Origin: Drosophila pseudoobscura
Lineage: Eukaryota; Arthropoda; Insecta; Diptera; Drosophilidae
Assembly: GCF_009870125.1 (NCBI RefSeq)
Contig: NC_046681.1
Span: forward strand, 6,833,001-6,897,000
Reading direction: 5' to 3'
DNA: 64,000 nucleotides
Part shown: positions 48,366 through 60,607 of the stretch, in pieces
How the letters are laid out: each line of letters starts with the position of its first letter
Numbering within the stretch: position 1 is the stretch's first letter
The notes under the pieces: model-generated
What the model saw: only the letters and a program-made list of their open reading frames with translations
Database searches by the model: none
What the model was told of the DNA's origin: nothing
Position numbers and translations under genes: made by a program

Positions 48366-50856
48366 CCCCCTAATTGGGTTGGCCCTTTGTGTGCTCCTCT
48401 CTTAGGCTTAGGGCCTGCAAAGTGGATTAGACTGGACCTTCGTTTCTTTCTTTTTCCTTTCCTTTCATTTGCTTTCCTTTTATTTGCTTTTATTTCTTGT
48501 TATTTTTTGTTCTCTTTTTCGGATTTGTTATGTTAAATTCAGCTGCTAACGATGTCCCCTGCTGTCGGCTGCCGACTGTCGGCTGTCGGCTGTCCTGTTC
48601 GTCCAGGCGTTGTCCTGTTATTTTTAAATTACGGCGCCTGCCAAATATGTTTGTCGTTCCTCCGATGATTAACAGCCCTGCAATGACTCTAGGAAAGAAA
48701 GTATTTCGTCTCTGCGATGCCCGGATTCAGGGACGATCCCCAAATGACCCCCAAGTAGTCCCCTCCTTCGAGGGAGGTCAATTTCTTGGGCAGAATACAC
48801 TCCTCTAGGACCAGAACGAGAACCCCCCTGCCCCGCCCCCCCGTCCTGGCAAGTTGGCGACTTCCAGCTATTTCCACAAAATGTTTTACATATTTGCGCT
48901 TTCTGCATCCTCCTCCCAGACCCTCCTCCTCTGTACAATATGCAGGAAAATTGTGTCATATGGTTGTGGTGGCTGTAGAGGGGGGATGGTGGCGGGGGGG
49001 ACTTGGCATAATATGTAAATTCTCCTGTGGTACGTGGCTTAAATTGTTATCACAATTTCCGAATAACTCGCAGATGCCAGAAACCAAAAGGATCACAAAT
49101 GCTGCTTGGGCTTAAGAAAGGAATTCCCTATGCTGGGATTATCGTGCCACTGCCACACACTCGTACATGTGTCAATATAAGCCGGCACTTCATGGCGATG
49201 GGGATTTCCCCACGTGATTCTCAAGGGAATCATTTCCATAGGGAAATCGACCAGCTGGGAATATCAATTCTTGTAAAGTTTATTAGAGATTACAGACACA
49301 TCTTTTGATGTCTTTTCATCTATGTATATCTGGAAATGAATGATAGACATATTTCCTGATAAGAATATTAATAGTATAAGTTCAAAATATTGCTGGTAAA
49401 GGGGGGGAGAGGCGCTACGTTTCTGTGATCTATACAATTTTTAAGGTAGACGAACTTCCGTAAGAAAAAGTTCAGCAGCAGGCTGCCTGCTTCCTAGTTC
49501 TAAACAACCCCTTGCTTCCCTCATTTAGTGGCTCCGACTACGCTAATTGGTAAAATCAATTTATGAAAACAGCTGACACAGTGACGTGTGGAACGTTTTC
49601 CTTCCTCAACCGATTATTTGAAAAACAGCGTTGGTTCTTTCAGTCTATCCCCTATCCACTATCTAGATACCCCTGTCAGGAGTGCTTTTCCGCATATCCA
49701 GAGACATACGGAATGAAATCAATAAACCATTACCTACAGTTTCTTCCAAGTCACCAAGAAAATAGTTCCATTCCCAAGACGCGACGCGTCGCTTGGTTTT
49801 TGTCAACTCATTCTCTTTACCATTCTCCGTCATTGTTCGGTACGGCGTAATCACGTTTGCTGCAGCGCAGTGCAGCGGATCGGGGAATTCCCCTTGAACT
49901 TTTGTGAATGTCATGAGCTGTTGGATCACTCGCCCCGATTCCCGACACACCACCCCACAGCGCCCCTTCCCAGCGTCAGCGTCACAGCCGAACTGCGGCT
50001 AAGGAACTACGGATATGAGGCCACGAGGGGAGCTGTTAAGTGAGTGACAGGCAATAAAAATTGGAGGCGACACTTGGCCCGACCACTTCCGGCCAGGCCA
50101 GACCGGAAATGTTCCTGGGGCGGAACATAGCCATGTGCTATGCAAATAATTTAATTAATATTTTATTTCACACTGAATCCCGACCACTGCGTCCACAGTC
50201 GACCGTCCCTCGTGCACTCGTCAGAAGCGGAAGAAAATTGGATTTTTATTTACATTTTTGCACTTACTTGAACCCGTCTGCGGAGGGGACGGCGGCTGGG
50301 GCAGGGGCAGGGGCAGGGCAGCGATTCTGAATGGGAATGGGTGCGGGAATGAGTACGGGAATGGGCATTGAATCGAAAAGAAATGCCCAATAAAAGCAGA
50401 TGCGAGCGTAAATTAAATCTGAGCAGTCGTGCATGTGTAATCTCTGTCCATATATGTATGTATGTATGTATGCACGAGTATATATGTGTTTATGGAACTC
50501 GTTTGTGGATAGGCAGATGCGCTAACCGTTGGCTTGCAGTCAAAAATCAGGAAAAACATGAAAAAAAAGTTGAGTCGGAATCAACTTACGCCTGTAAACA
50601 GTAAACAAATCACACAAAAACACACACGCACACGATATGCACGGGTCCGGGCATTCGTGTACATCTCAGAGAAGGGAGAAGATGGAATAACGCACACACA
50701 CATGACGATATATAGACAGTTCAGACAGTTAGTTGGTCGTAAATCGATGGGGATTATGTGCGCTAATAAAATTTTAAGACTCTAGGAGAAAAATATACGA
50801 CTATGTACATACATGGCGGATGAACGAGGAAGCGTTCGAAAGTTTTTGACGATTAC

Positions 50857-50873
50857 GCATACGCCGCGTATGC
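50857..50873. promoter_or_regulatory. 17-bp perfect palindrome GCATACGCCGCGTATGC
   Basis: A perfect inverted repeat around a central C. Half or near-full sites recur at 33396 (CATACGCAGCGTGTACG), 41267 (CATACGCCGCGTGG) and 45317 (CATACGCAGCGTC), all within the same gene-poor region. No known factor is assigned. It looks like a protein-binding site. Confidence 0.4.
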
Positions 50874-51738
50874 AGAGTAGAGCGGAGATTATAATTTACT
50901 CATTTAAATGATCAAAATATGTATTCTAAGGATATGACGGGCTAGTAAATGCCTATATCTTAAATAAGCTGTGAGTGGTACAGGAGCATCAATCACCATA
51001 CCCCGCATTCCTCTACCCTATCAAATGTATGCTATGCCAAAGATCAATCAATCAGGGCTGTCATTGCTTTGATTTATCGATATCTTGTCAATAATGATGA
51101 GTTTTGTCACTCTCTGAAACAAGAGCTAATCACTCGATGCTACCTTGTGGCTATTGCTAGAAGAGGTTCTAAAGTGCACTTATTTGATTCCTTTTTCGTG
51201 TCACACTCTAATCTCTAAATTGAATTTATTAAGGGAAAGTGTGTTGGTGTGCCCCCTCCTTGTGCTCCTCCTCCATCTTGGTAGTGTATTAGATTATCGC
51301 TGATGGAAAAAGTTTGCCCCTCGCCGCCGTCGTTCATAATTAAATTTGACTTCATTATCTCCCCAGCGACAGTGCCGCTGGAATAACTCTTTTTCACAGT
51401 TGGCTCTTTATCGTGCGAGCCCGGGTATGAGTCCCCTCCGTCTGTCTGTCTTGATGTGTGCCCAGAAGTCATGTGTCTGTTGACACTCCGGGCCCCAAGG
51501 TCAGACTCGAAAAAATAATCATAAAGAACCCGCAGAGAAGCATAAAAAGAAAAGCCAAGCAAATTGCTGTGACAGTAGATTGCAATAAATAATAAATTAT
51601 GGGAGTTAATGCGAGCAATGAGCGCGAAGAGCGTCGAGCATTCATCAGATGTGTCGGGATATACACACTCGTGTGTCCTCGTATATATAGCGTCGCGTGC
51701 TGCCCCAATGTTCACGGGTGAACCCAGAAGGGGTGAAC

Positions 51739-51773
51739 GGTGCAGGGTGCAGGGTGCAGGGTGCAGGGTGCAG
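51739..51773. repeat. GGTGCA minisatellite
   Basis: Five tandem copies of a GTGCAGG-type unit of 7 bp. It is noncoding. Confidence 0.85.
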
Positions 51774-54605
51774 AGAGAAGAACACGCACGTCAGTTTTTT
51801 TTCCACTTTCTTTTCCCAGTGTTTTCGGCAGGGGATGGTGGGGCTGTGTGGCTGGCGGAAAACCTTTTCACTTTGTTCTTGCAACTTTTTTGCACGGCAC
51901 CCGTCGACAACAGTTCCCTGTTGCCACAATGCAAGAAAAGTTTCTCGAGTGATTGAATCGAATCGAATTGGATGAATTTGCCAGGGAAAGAACTTTAAAT
52001 TTCCATTGATTGAGGCAACCGCCGATTGTCCCCGCCTCCGCCTCCGCCTTTTGTCGGTATCTCACTTGCAAATGAACTTTGGTCGGAGGCTGGCCCTGTC
52101 CAGGTGGGGTCTTCTCCCAGCTAATCGCTTGACGAGTGTTTCTCAGACCGGTCTGAGGCGAGGAACACTTGCTCAGAATGTTGTCAGAGCGTGTGCGGGT
52201 GGAGGGGGTCTCTTCCAGGGCACTTTGCAAACATTGTCGGCTTTTATTGTCGCAGCTGCAGGGCGGGCTTTAAAGTTGGACCAAAGTTTCCGGCGTAAAC
52301 TTTTGCTGGAGGCAGAGCTGCGGGTTTCTGGTTCGGGGCACGTTTTCCAGAGCCCACTCAATATTCATGTTTCCCCATTTCGGCGGATGCAAAATCCGCA
52401 TTCTTCAGCCGGGCATTAGGCATGGGTTTCAAAGAGGTTTCCCCGCCTCCGCCCACTGGGGGTCTGGGCGGGGCAGGGCAGTCATTAAAAGTAGTTCGAG
52501 AAGAAGCTGCCGAAGTTCCCCAAAGTTGTTAATGTTTGATAAGGAATTGCTGGGCAACGTCGAACAGACCATAATGGCGATGCTAAAGGTGTGATTTCGC
52601 TGAGGGTCTTGTTTGATTAGGACATTCATTACGGCCTCCCTTTGAGCTCTGACAGGCTTGGGGCGGCACCATAAAGCACTTCGCTGATTTGATATGTAGC
52701 ATGAAATTAAATAGCCCTCTGGAATAGCAAACAGGATGATTGGGTTATTTTCTGGCTGGTTGGCGCCGCTTTGATCTTTTTCTGGGTTTGATGTTTATTT
52801 TAGGGGCAAATGAAATAGCTCTGAAACTATCTGAAACCATAAATGTTAGACTTGGGCATCTGTTGGTGGGTATTTCTCGACATCATTTCTGGACAAAGCC
52901 AGGCTTTGGTTGAGGGGCCCAACCAATCCAATCGAGATTTAAATGGAGACACTAATCTACTCCGAATGCCTGTTTATTATTCATCGCGTGGAATACGCAA
53001 TAGTTCAGCTTTGATACATTATTAAACAGCACAGCTTTCCTTGTCCCAACAGCTTATCGGCACAGGTGTCACCTGTCAATGCCCGGATAACATTTGGGGG
53101 ACAACTGGTTTACTACGAGTGCGAATATGTATTCGAATAGTACAACATTTGAACACTTGCACATTCCCCTTCATCCCTCTGAATCTAATCTAGGTCTAGG
53201 TAATCTAGGGATTACCTGAATGGAGTTCGATGCGAGCCAACCCCATTCGAGATTCCCCAATCAATCTGGTCGACTGACCTTGAACTTGAAATCTGTTTAT
53301 TAGCCCACACTGGGAGTATACAATGCCCGGCCGTCTCTGTACAGATTCGTTGCTCTCTCCGGCCAAACAGATTCGAGTGCTACCAAGAAAGAGGCCTGGA
53401 TTCCGATGAACTTTAATTACTCAGCCGCACCACGCACAGGGCTACGGGCTGGCCAGACCAGGTGTCGGTGGTCCATTGTCCACCCACGGCATTCCCAGGG
53501 GCCTTTAATCAGAACTGAATGCCCTCTTATCACCATATGCTCGTGTTGTCGGTGATTGCTGGGAAATGGGTGGGTTGCAAATGCGCTGGCCGGTTTTGCT
53601 GGAGAATCGCCCATCCCCATCCCCATCCCAGATTGAACATGTGTCTGTCTGATAGTGTGTGTGCCTGCTTTCACGTCAGCACAATTAACATTTTTATGAG
53701 CTGTAAAATTTCTTAATTTTGATGAATTTATACGGCAAGCAGCAAAAATCAAAATATACAGAGTGAAAATGTGCAACAATCAAAACAATAAAAGCCACGC
53801 TAGAATCTACGGTACACGCACGAGGGAATATTCTCTTGATTTATTTACATATACATATCTGTAGATATCTATACATTTTGTAGTTGTTTTTAGTTAGTTT
53901 TGAGATGAAAGCCCACGATTCGTTAAGTGTTTAAAAAACATACTCCAGACAAATTTACCCAGGATTTGCTTTAACTAACTCGGTCTCTCTCTCTCTCTCT
54001 CTCTTTATAACGAGCTATAACTCAAGAATGGAAATGAGTCTAGGCGGTTCCGAAGATTCATTAGAGATTCATTAAATAACCATTGTATAGCTATATAATG
54101 ATTGGTAAAGAAAATATATCAAAGTTCCAGGGACCATCTCTAGAGAAGATTAGATCATAGGATCATCTAACAATCTACATCATTCCTTAATTCCTTAAAT
54201 ATTCTACGAAAATCGAACAGGGTATAGCACAGTCGATACAGGTCTCCCAATGCATACAGTAAATGTGTACTCACAGACGTCTGGTCTATAAAAATGTAGC
54301 CAAAGACTTTGGTTAATTTTTTGTAGGATTTTTGCCGCTCGGTATAATATGTTTTATTTTATGGTCGGATAATTTGCGCTTTGAATGCCATTAAAAATTC
54401 ATAATTGGAAGATGATGGGCCCGAAAGAAGGCGAAGCGAAGTAGAAAATTCGAGATTGGTTTCGGCCAGACGAGAAAAACTTTGAAAACTTTGGCAAAAC
54501 TCTGGCTAACTCTGTTCTCCTCTGCCCCCATTCCCTTTCCAGATACGAAACCCATCCGGAAACTGAACTGAAACCGAAAGACAAGCAGTCCAGGCCTGAA
54601 GTAAA

Positions 54606-55910
54606 ATGTCAGCCATTCTAGTACAAAAATTATCAGCAGAAACTCAAATCAATTCCCAGGCCCAGCAGCAACCAAGCCGGAAAACGGAGCAGTCACCTGA
54701 GGTGGAAGTGGGACATCTGGCAACCATATCGCTGCTGCTGCAATACGATATAGACAATACGCTGAATGCGTTCAAGGAGCACCGAAGAATGACGATGGAC
54801 GGAAGGGGAATGGGAATGGGAACGGGAGGACCAGGAGCTCTGGCAGTTAACAATAACCAAGACACGGACGTTAACCTGAATAGGACTGCGGCTGGGGCTG
54901 CGGTCGGCCCAATGGCCGAGCTAGAGCTGGAGGGATTGGCCAAGGGGTGCCCCCCAGCGGGGGCCGGTCAGGGGTTCATGCCGCCCACACCTCCGGCCAC
55001 ACCCAATCTGCAGAACACGGCCCAGAAGCGCTGGAAGATTCTGGCCAAGGTGCTGCGCAAGGACTCCGAGGAGACAGTGTCCTCCTCCAGCGACGAGTTC
55101 AGCGAGGAGCAGACGGCGTCGGTGCGGCGCTTCAAGAGCTTCGACCTGCTGCAGCAGGACAGCTTCGAGGACCACATGAGCCTCAAGTGCCTGGGCAAGA
55201 CGGAGAACTGGTACAAGTACCGCATGCAGCTGGACAACGACGTCGAGTACTCGGTGAACATCCACCACATGGAGCGCCAGCTGACCGCCAGCGATCTCAT
55301 GGGCTTCAACAACACGGGCAACATCTGCGTGTGGCCCTCGGAGGAGGCTCTCACGGCCCTGGTGCTCTCCGAAGTGGCCGCGTATCGCGGCAAGTGGATC
55401 CTGGAGCTGGGCGGCGGCTTCACCTCCCTGGCCGGCCTCATGCTGGCCAAGTACGCCAAGCCCTACGCCGTGCACCTGACCGACGGCAACGAGGTCTCGG
55501 TGGACAACGTCCGCAAGACGGCCTGCCTGAACGAACTGAGCTGCTACACCAAGTGCTCGGTCCTCAAGTGGCAGGAGCGCTCGGCCCGGGCGCAGGCGGA
55601 GCAGGAAAAGTTCGACTTCATCCTGTGCGCCGACTGCCTGTTCTTCGACGAGGCCCGGTCGGCGCTGGTCGACACCATCTGGTATTACCTGGCGCCCCGG
55701 GGCGTGGCCCTGATCATGGCCCCGCGGCGCGGTCGCACCCTCAGCATGTTCCAGGACGAGTGCATGGCCCGGGGCTTCGCGGTGGAGCTGGCCACGCGCT
55801 ACAACGAGACCATCTGGCAGCGACACCTTCAGCTCAAGGCCGACTCCGCCCTGTACGACGAGGATCTTCACTATCCGCTGCTGCTCCGCCTGTGCAAGAC
55901 GCACAGCTAG
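54606..55910 (+). CDS. CaMKMT: calmodulin-lysine N-methyltransferase (CaMKMT)
   Basis: A single-exon CDS of 434 aa. The ATG at 54606 follows AAA and lies 63 nt after an acceptor. The class I methyltransferase core runs from about residue 170. VRRFKSFDLL is at 173-182, FNNTGNICVWPSEEAL at 234-249, the SAM-binding motif WILELGGGFTSLAGL at 264-278, TDGNE at 292-296, FDFILCADCLFFDEARSALV at 336-355, APRRGRTL at 372-379 and LHYPLLLRL at 421-429. These match CaMKMT (human C2orf34), which trimethylates calmodulin at Lys115. The first 140 residues, Gln/Gly-rich with GHLATISLLLQYDIDNTLNA, form an extension longer than in the human enzyme (323 aa). The catalytic part is much more GC-rich than the N-terminus. 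Two long overlapping open frames on both strands are composition shadows. Confidence 0.93.
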   Translation: MSAILVQKLSAETQINSQAQQQPSRKTEQSPEVEVGHLATISLLLQYDIDNTLNAFKEHRRMTMDGRGMGMGTGGPGALAVNNNQDTDVNLNRTAAGAAVGPMAELELEGLAKGCPPAGAGQGFMPPTPPATPNLQNTAQKRWKILAKVLRKDSEETVSSSSDEFSEEQTASVRRFKSFDLLQQDSFEDHMSLKCLGKTENWYKYRMQLDNDVEYSVNIHHMERQLTASDLMGFNNTGNICVWPSEEALTALVLSEVAAYRGKWILELGGGFTSLAGLMLAKYAKPYAVHLTDGNEVSVDNVRKTACLNELSCYTKCSVLKWQERSARAQAEQEKFDFILCADCLFFDEARSALVDTIWYYLAPRGVALIMAPRRGRTLSMFQDECMARGFAVELATRYNETIWQRHLQLKADSALYDEDLHYPLLLRLCKTHS

Positions 55911-57545
55911 AGGGTCCCGAAGCCAGATCCAGAGACGGGTTGGACGGGGAGTAGGTGCAATTAAATTTAGTCAATGTTTTAGTTGATAGCAAGCAAATTC
56001 CAGTTTACACCTTAAACAAAACAAAAGAACGGGGCTGAACGGATAGAAATTCCTCCCACACTGAAACAAAAACCAAAAACCAAAAATATAGCAAATCCAA
56101 TGCATTAGGCTGGTCCCTGAAATCGCCAAGAAAGAGCTCAACATCTTATAATCTTATAGTTTTCTTCAATCAGACAATTGTTACCCTTTAGATTCGATTT
56201 TCTTAGCAAGTATTCCATTCGCCGAGGAGGTCGCTCTAGAAAGGAAAACGCCACTTCTACTGATTTCTACCCATAATACCTACACATATTTCAAATCACA
56301 GAACTCCTAGTGCGTCCTTCTATGTAAATGCCATGCAGTATTGTTATCCCATGTCCATTTTCTGTGCGAAATTAGGTCCGATGTCGATTCAAGACCCAAG
56401 AAGCCCAAGGTACAATAGATCGAAATCCGTTTTAGGAACCCCAGAATATTATGTAAGTCGAAACTCATCAGAGCTGTTGTAATTATTTTGTTGGATCCCA
56501 GCAGAAGTCGATAATTATTTGAATTATGTTTAGTGTTAAATTCTGTGAGCCTCCTGTTTGAGTCCTCTCTGAGGACCAGCCTAATGGTCCCCCCTAGCAC
56601 GTAATGTAGTTCTCTGTTAAGTCGGGTACCAAAAGATTCCTTTGATATAAACATAAATTTAATTTGCTTTGATTCCACCAGTTTTGCGACTGTTATTTTT
56701 CGTTTTGTCTTTTACAAAATACTCGTTATGCATACACGTATGTAATTATGTATCTATGTTATAACCACACACACACATGCACACATGCACACGCACACGC
56801 ACACAAGTATTATTTGAATATAATGTATACGCTGAATATATGTAGGTATGGGGTACTTTCGGAGACCTGGAAAAGATCAAAGCAAACGAGAAGGAATGTG
56901 CATCCAATCCACGAAACCAAATACGAAACGTGTCCAGCGCTCGACCAATTAACTAATAGTTAACTAAACTAAAACTAGTGTATTGTAATTAAATAGAGCA
57001 TGTGTTAATGGTTATACGATGAGATGATGAGACAAATACAGTATCAAAATGCCACGTATGTGCAGTGTTTCATTGTGCCACACACAGAAGCGAGTCCGAA
57101 TGGGAATGAATATGGGTCCATAGATGGATAAAGGAATGGAAGTGGAAGTGGAAGTGGTAGTGCCATTGCTATGATGTCAATGGTAATTAAGCAAACATAT
57201 TGTCAAAGTTATTAGCGAGGCTCTCATTAAAAAGGGGCGGAAAGGAACGATGGAAGCCAGAGACAATCGGGCGATTTTTTATGGCTACTCGATGGGCAAT
57301 TACTTTAATTGTGCCCGGAGCGAGCCAGGACTACGTCAGCAGGGTTCCACAAAAGACCGAATGATTCCCGCTACCGATACCCAGCAGTCAAAGGATTGCT
57401 CGGTTAATGGAACGGCTTTGCCTTGACTTTTATGTCACTGTAGCACTTTCGTGTAGCATTTCTGAACAGTAATCTACGAATAAGAGTAAGTAACAAAGAT
57501 ATTTGCGAGAAAAACAAAGCTAACTATGACCGAAGCCTCTTGAAG
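55911..57545. other. CaMKMT 3-prime UTR and PBK upstream region
   Basis: Noncoding and AT-rich. It has a CA tract at about 56766-56803. No canonical AATAAA was found right after the CaMKMT stop, so the polyadenylation site is unclear. The PBK promoter must lie in the last few hundred bases. No TATA box or DRE was seen there. Confidence 0.5.
57526..57543 (+). CDS. 5-codon uORF just upstream of the PBK kinase
   Basis: ATG ACC GAA GCC TCT TGA encodes MTEAS. Its stop ends 2 nt before the ATG of the kinase at 57546. If transcription starts upstream, termination so close to the main start would favour reinitiation or shunting and could damp kinase translation. It is seen in the sequence, but translation is not shown. 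Confidence 0.45.
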   Translation: MTEAS

Positions 57546-58538
57546 ATGGAGACGCCGCCCCGTAGGTCGCCCAACTTATCTCCGGAGAACGGGCAGGACA
57601 TCAGCTCCCCGATTCGCATCCCGGCATCGTCATCGATGAAGACCCTGGGCTTTGGAAGCGGCGTGAAGGTCTACCGCCTGGACCGCTCGCCACGACGCGG
57701 CCAGATCCGTACACCTTTGGCCGTCAAGAGAATGACGCAAGATGCCGTGGAGAAGAAGGAAATGGTCTTCAACGAGCGAATCTTGCACGAGGCGGAGATC
57801 TTGGGGAAGCTGAAGCACCCAAACATTGTCGGCTTCTGTGGCCTGGTCACGTCGCTGGAAGGCCTAAACAGCCTGGTCCTGGAGATATGCGGCAACTCGT
57901 TGGGCTCCATTCTGGACGAGCGGCACGAGGGCAAACTGGGGCCGCTGCCCGCCAAATACACCACCAAGGTGATCACGGACGTGGCCCGGGCCCTGGACTT
58001 TCTGCACACCGATGCCCGGGTGCTCCACGGCGACCTCAAGTCCTTCAATGTGCTCATCAACGGCGAGTTCGAGAACTGCAAGCTGTGCGACTTTGGTGTG
58101 GCTCTGCCGCTGGACGAGCATGGCCAGGTGCAGCTCCGCAGGAGTGGCAGTCTATTCTACGAGGGCACGGGCTTGTGGGCGGCTCCGGAGGTGATTACGC
58201 AGTCGGAGATCTTGGACAACAAGGCTGACATCTTCAGCTTTGGCCTTGTCATTTACGAGACGCTGGCCCTGGTGCCGCCGCACACCCTGAACATGGATAT
58301 GTTTTGCGGTGACAACAAGGAGAACCTGCCGGATAATGATTTAATCGAGGATCTCTCCGATCTTACGGAGAGCAGCCTCCTGCCCCCTTACGGGATGCGG
58401 CCCGCTCTGCCAGTGGGATTCCAGGTGAGCGAGGAACACGACAGCATCGTCGCTCTGTTCTTCCTGTGCACGAATGCCTCGTTGGAGGACCGTCCCGCTG
58501 CACGGACCATTCTGCAGAGCTTTGAAAAAGGTCCTTAA
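57546..58538 (+). CDS. PBK: PBK/TOPK-like mitotic MAPKK-like protein kinase
   Basis: 330 aa, uninterrupted. The ATG at 57546 is chosen. An in-frame TTG at 57540 exists but is preceded by no ATG. The kinase order is as follows: glycine loop LGFGSGVKVY (34-43), LAVK with catalytic Lys61, HEAEIL (81-86), HPNIVGF (91-97), catalytic loop VLHGDLKSFNVLI (159-171; HGD in place of HRD, as in human TOPK), DFG (182-184), WAAPEVI (211-217) and DKADIFSFG-like DNKADIFSFGLVIYE (224-238). The N-terminal TP and SP sites resemble the CDK1 site of human PBK. A KENLP motif at 258-262 may be an APC/C degron. PBK is a MAPKK-like kinase active in mitosis in proliferating cells, including the germline. It lies 1.6 kb downstream of CaMKMT on the same strand. 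Confidence 0.93.
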   Translation: METPPRRSPNLSPENGQDISSPIRIPASSSMKTLGFGSGVKVYRLDRSPRRGQIRTPLAVKRMTQDAVEKKEMVFNERILHEAEILGKLKHPNIVGFCGLVTSLEGLNSLVLEICGNSLGSILDERHEGKLGPLPAKYTTKVITDVARALDFLHTDARVLHGDLKSFNVLINGEFENCKLCDFGVALPLDEHGQVQLRRSGSLFYEGTGLWAAPEVITQSEILDNKADIFSFGLVIYETLALVPPHTLNMDMFCGDNKENLPDNDLIEDLSDLTESSLLPPYGMRPALPVGFQVSEEHDSIVALFFLCTNASLEDRPAARTILQSFEKGP

Positions 58539-60600
58539 GGACTAGTCCTCGACTAGAATCAAGATATGTATTGAATACCCGACACAAGGTACATATGTAT
58601 ATGCTCCATAGTGTCCTGATCTTTTACCTTAAATAGTGCGACAATAACATGGAAAAGCGAAATAATTTTCCTGTTTCTCTTACAAATAAAAAAGTTCTTT
58701 GAATAATTTTAAAAATGAACTTTATCCGTTTTTACAGTGGATTTAAATTTACATTTGCGAGCATTTAAGGGATGCCATATTATATTTCTGCAGGACACAT
58801 TTGATTTAAATTATTTACACTTGAACTATGTATAATTCTTCTTTAATTTGTATTATGTTTCCATTTCTTTTGCGCATTGTTTTTTTTTGCCAGGGCATTG
58901 CCCAGGTCGATTTCCCACAAAAACCGTGCTTTCCCGCCCCGTCTGCACTGCGAGCTGACAAAAAATCAAAAATGAAAAGGAAAATAAAAATAAAAATAAA
59001 TCTGATAAGCGAAAATTACAAAGTAAACCCAACAGCACGGCAAACGCACACAGAGTTGCCCTTTTGGCTGCACGGGTGTGAGTGTGTCCTTTGCGTGTGT
59101 GACTGTGTGCCTTTGTGTATGTGCGTCATTAACGAGGTCATTGGTAAGTAAGCTTGTTTGATGTGCTCTAGACATGTAATCCAGGCGGAGGGAGGGGCGA
59201 GCGGAGGGGCAAGTCAAACAACTACAGCGTGGAAGCGTAGCAGCGCGGCAGGAGGAAGGAGGCAGAGGCGGAGGCGGAGGCGGAGACTACGAGCTGGCGA
59301 CAAGGAACGTTGCCCATACGCCTCGTGTGTCACGCGCTGGCATGTAAATTCGGTCTCCACCCGGCACTGTCCCGTCTCGCCTCGTCCCGTTCCTGCTCCC
59401 CGTTACACTGCTAATGACATGAGCCTTAGCGCCAGCATGGACTGCCAGTGGTATGCAAATCAGGATACTTTGCCGACGCACTGATGGCCGCCGCCACTCA
59501 ATTATGCGCAGCGCAGAGAACGGCTTTCGTTTTCGCTTTCGCTGCCTACTTTCAGGCACCCACTAAAAAGCCACCGAGCTCCAATGAGCGCTTTCGATTT
59601 CGGGCGCCACTTCTAGCGCCGCGGCCCGGTGCGGCGTGCCACGGCGTGGGGTGTGGCTAACTGATTTTCCGGAAATTCGGACACAATTCAATTGCAGTCC
59701 TTTTTTGGGTCGTTTCGTTTTCGGGGTATTATAGCTCTGGGAAACAATCCGCAGAGTTTTACGGGGCCAACAGGTGTTCCAATTGCCCAGGCTTGGGCAC
59801 CTTCGTGTCGGCGGTATTTTTTTATTTTTAGTTTGGAGAGCTTCATTAAATTTTTAATTAGCTAAATTAGTGGACTGTGTTGCCGAGCGGAGTGCGCACA
59901 CGAATGTCGAGGGAATCTTTATGGATCTGGCACTGGGGACTGGGCGCCCCTGCCTGGTGGAATTCGAATGTGTAAGGATACAGTTCTTACTGGTACCAGT
60001 TCTAGTACGACTCACTTCATTATTGATGTCCGGCAAGTGTACTGGAGGCACGGCATAACGTTACAGGTGTCCTTATATCCATATGTAGCACAGTGCCAAG
60101 ACGAAATATTTAACTAACGCTGGCCTTGACATCCCCAAAATAAACGTAGCTCACGTCACAAATGTCTAATTAACATACAGTATGAATAGGTGGCCAGGGA
60201 AAAGGAACATTATACGAGTACTGCTGGAAGTGGCCATGCGTGTCGCTGGGTTAATGCCTTTTTCGCAGCGGAAGCGGAATTAGATGGAAATTAGGCGATA
60301 TACAATGGTCTGCTTGATCAAAGGGCAAGTGTCCGATTAGCAAGCCCTTTGGCTGGCAACAAATTGTCCCTAAACTATTCCTAAACAATCCCTTATGAAG
60401 ACCAAGATATGAACTACAGTTACTACGGCCAATAGTGGCTACTGCTTCGTATACTCCAAAATTAGGAACTGGGATATAGCTAAATATACATTTGTACATA
60501 TAAAACTCTTTGCCTGTGCTGAAATGGTGCACCTGTTTTGGGGTGAGATTCACTAGATTTTAGTCAGTTTTGAAACTAAATAAATACCACTCCTAGGCGG
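58539..60600. other. noncoding, PBK 3-prime UTR and flank
   Basis: The AATAAA at 58685-58690 is the likely PBK polyadenylation signal. The rest has AT-rich and GGAGGC-type stretches (about 59265-59290). No gene is supported. Confidence 0.5.
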
Positions 60601-60607
60601 GTTTCAG

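Larger units (their letters stand above)
41772..54542 (+). other. putative 12.8-kb first intron of CaMKMT / noncoding interval
   Basis: No coding region is supported. The contents include palindromic CATACGC motifs at 45317 and 50857-50873, a DRE (TATCGATA) at 51075-51082, minisatellites at 47834-47898, 48308-48365 and 51739-51773, and CT tracts at 53983-54004. Stretches of simple repeats and homopolymers fill much of the rest. Confidence 0.5.

Noticed and set aside
54921..55954. 327- and 335-codon open frames overlapping CaMKMT on the minus strand and in another plus frame
   Set aside because: They are low-complexity Gly/Arg/Ala shadows of a GC-rich coding sequence. The CaMKMT frame carries all family motifs.
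57540..57545. Kinase start at the TTG at 57540
   Set aside because: A good ATG lies two codons downstream, and PBK homologs begin with a short ATG-initiated leader.
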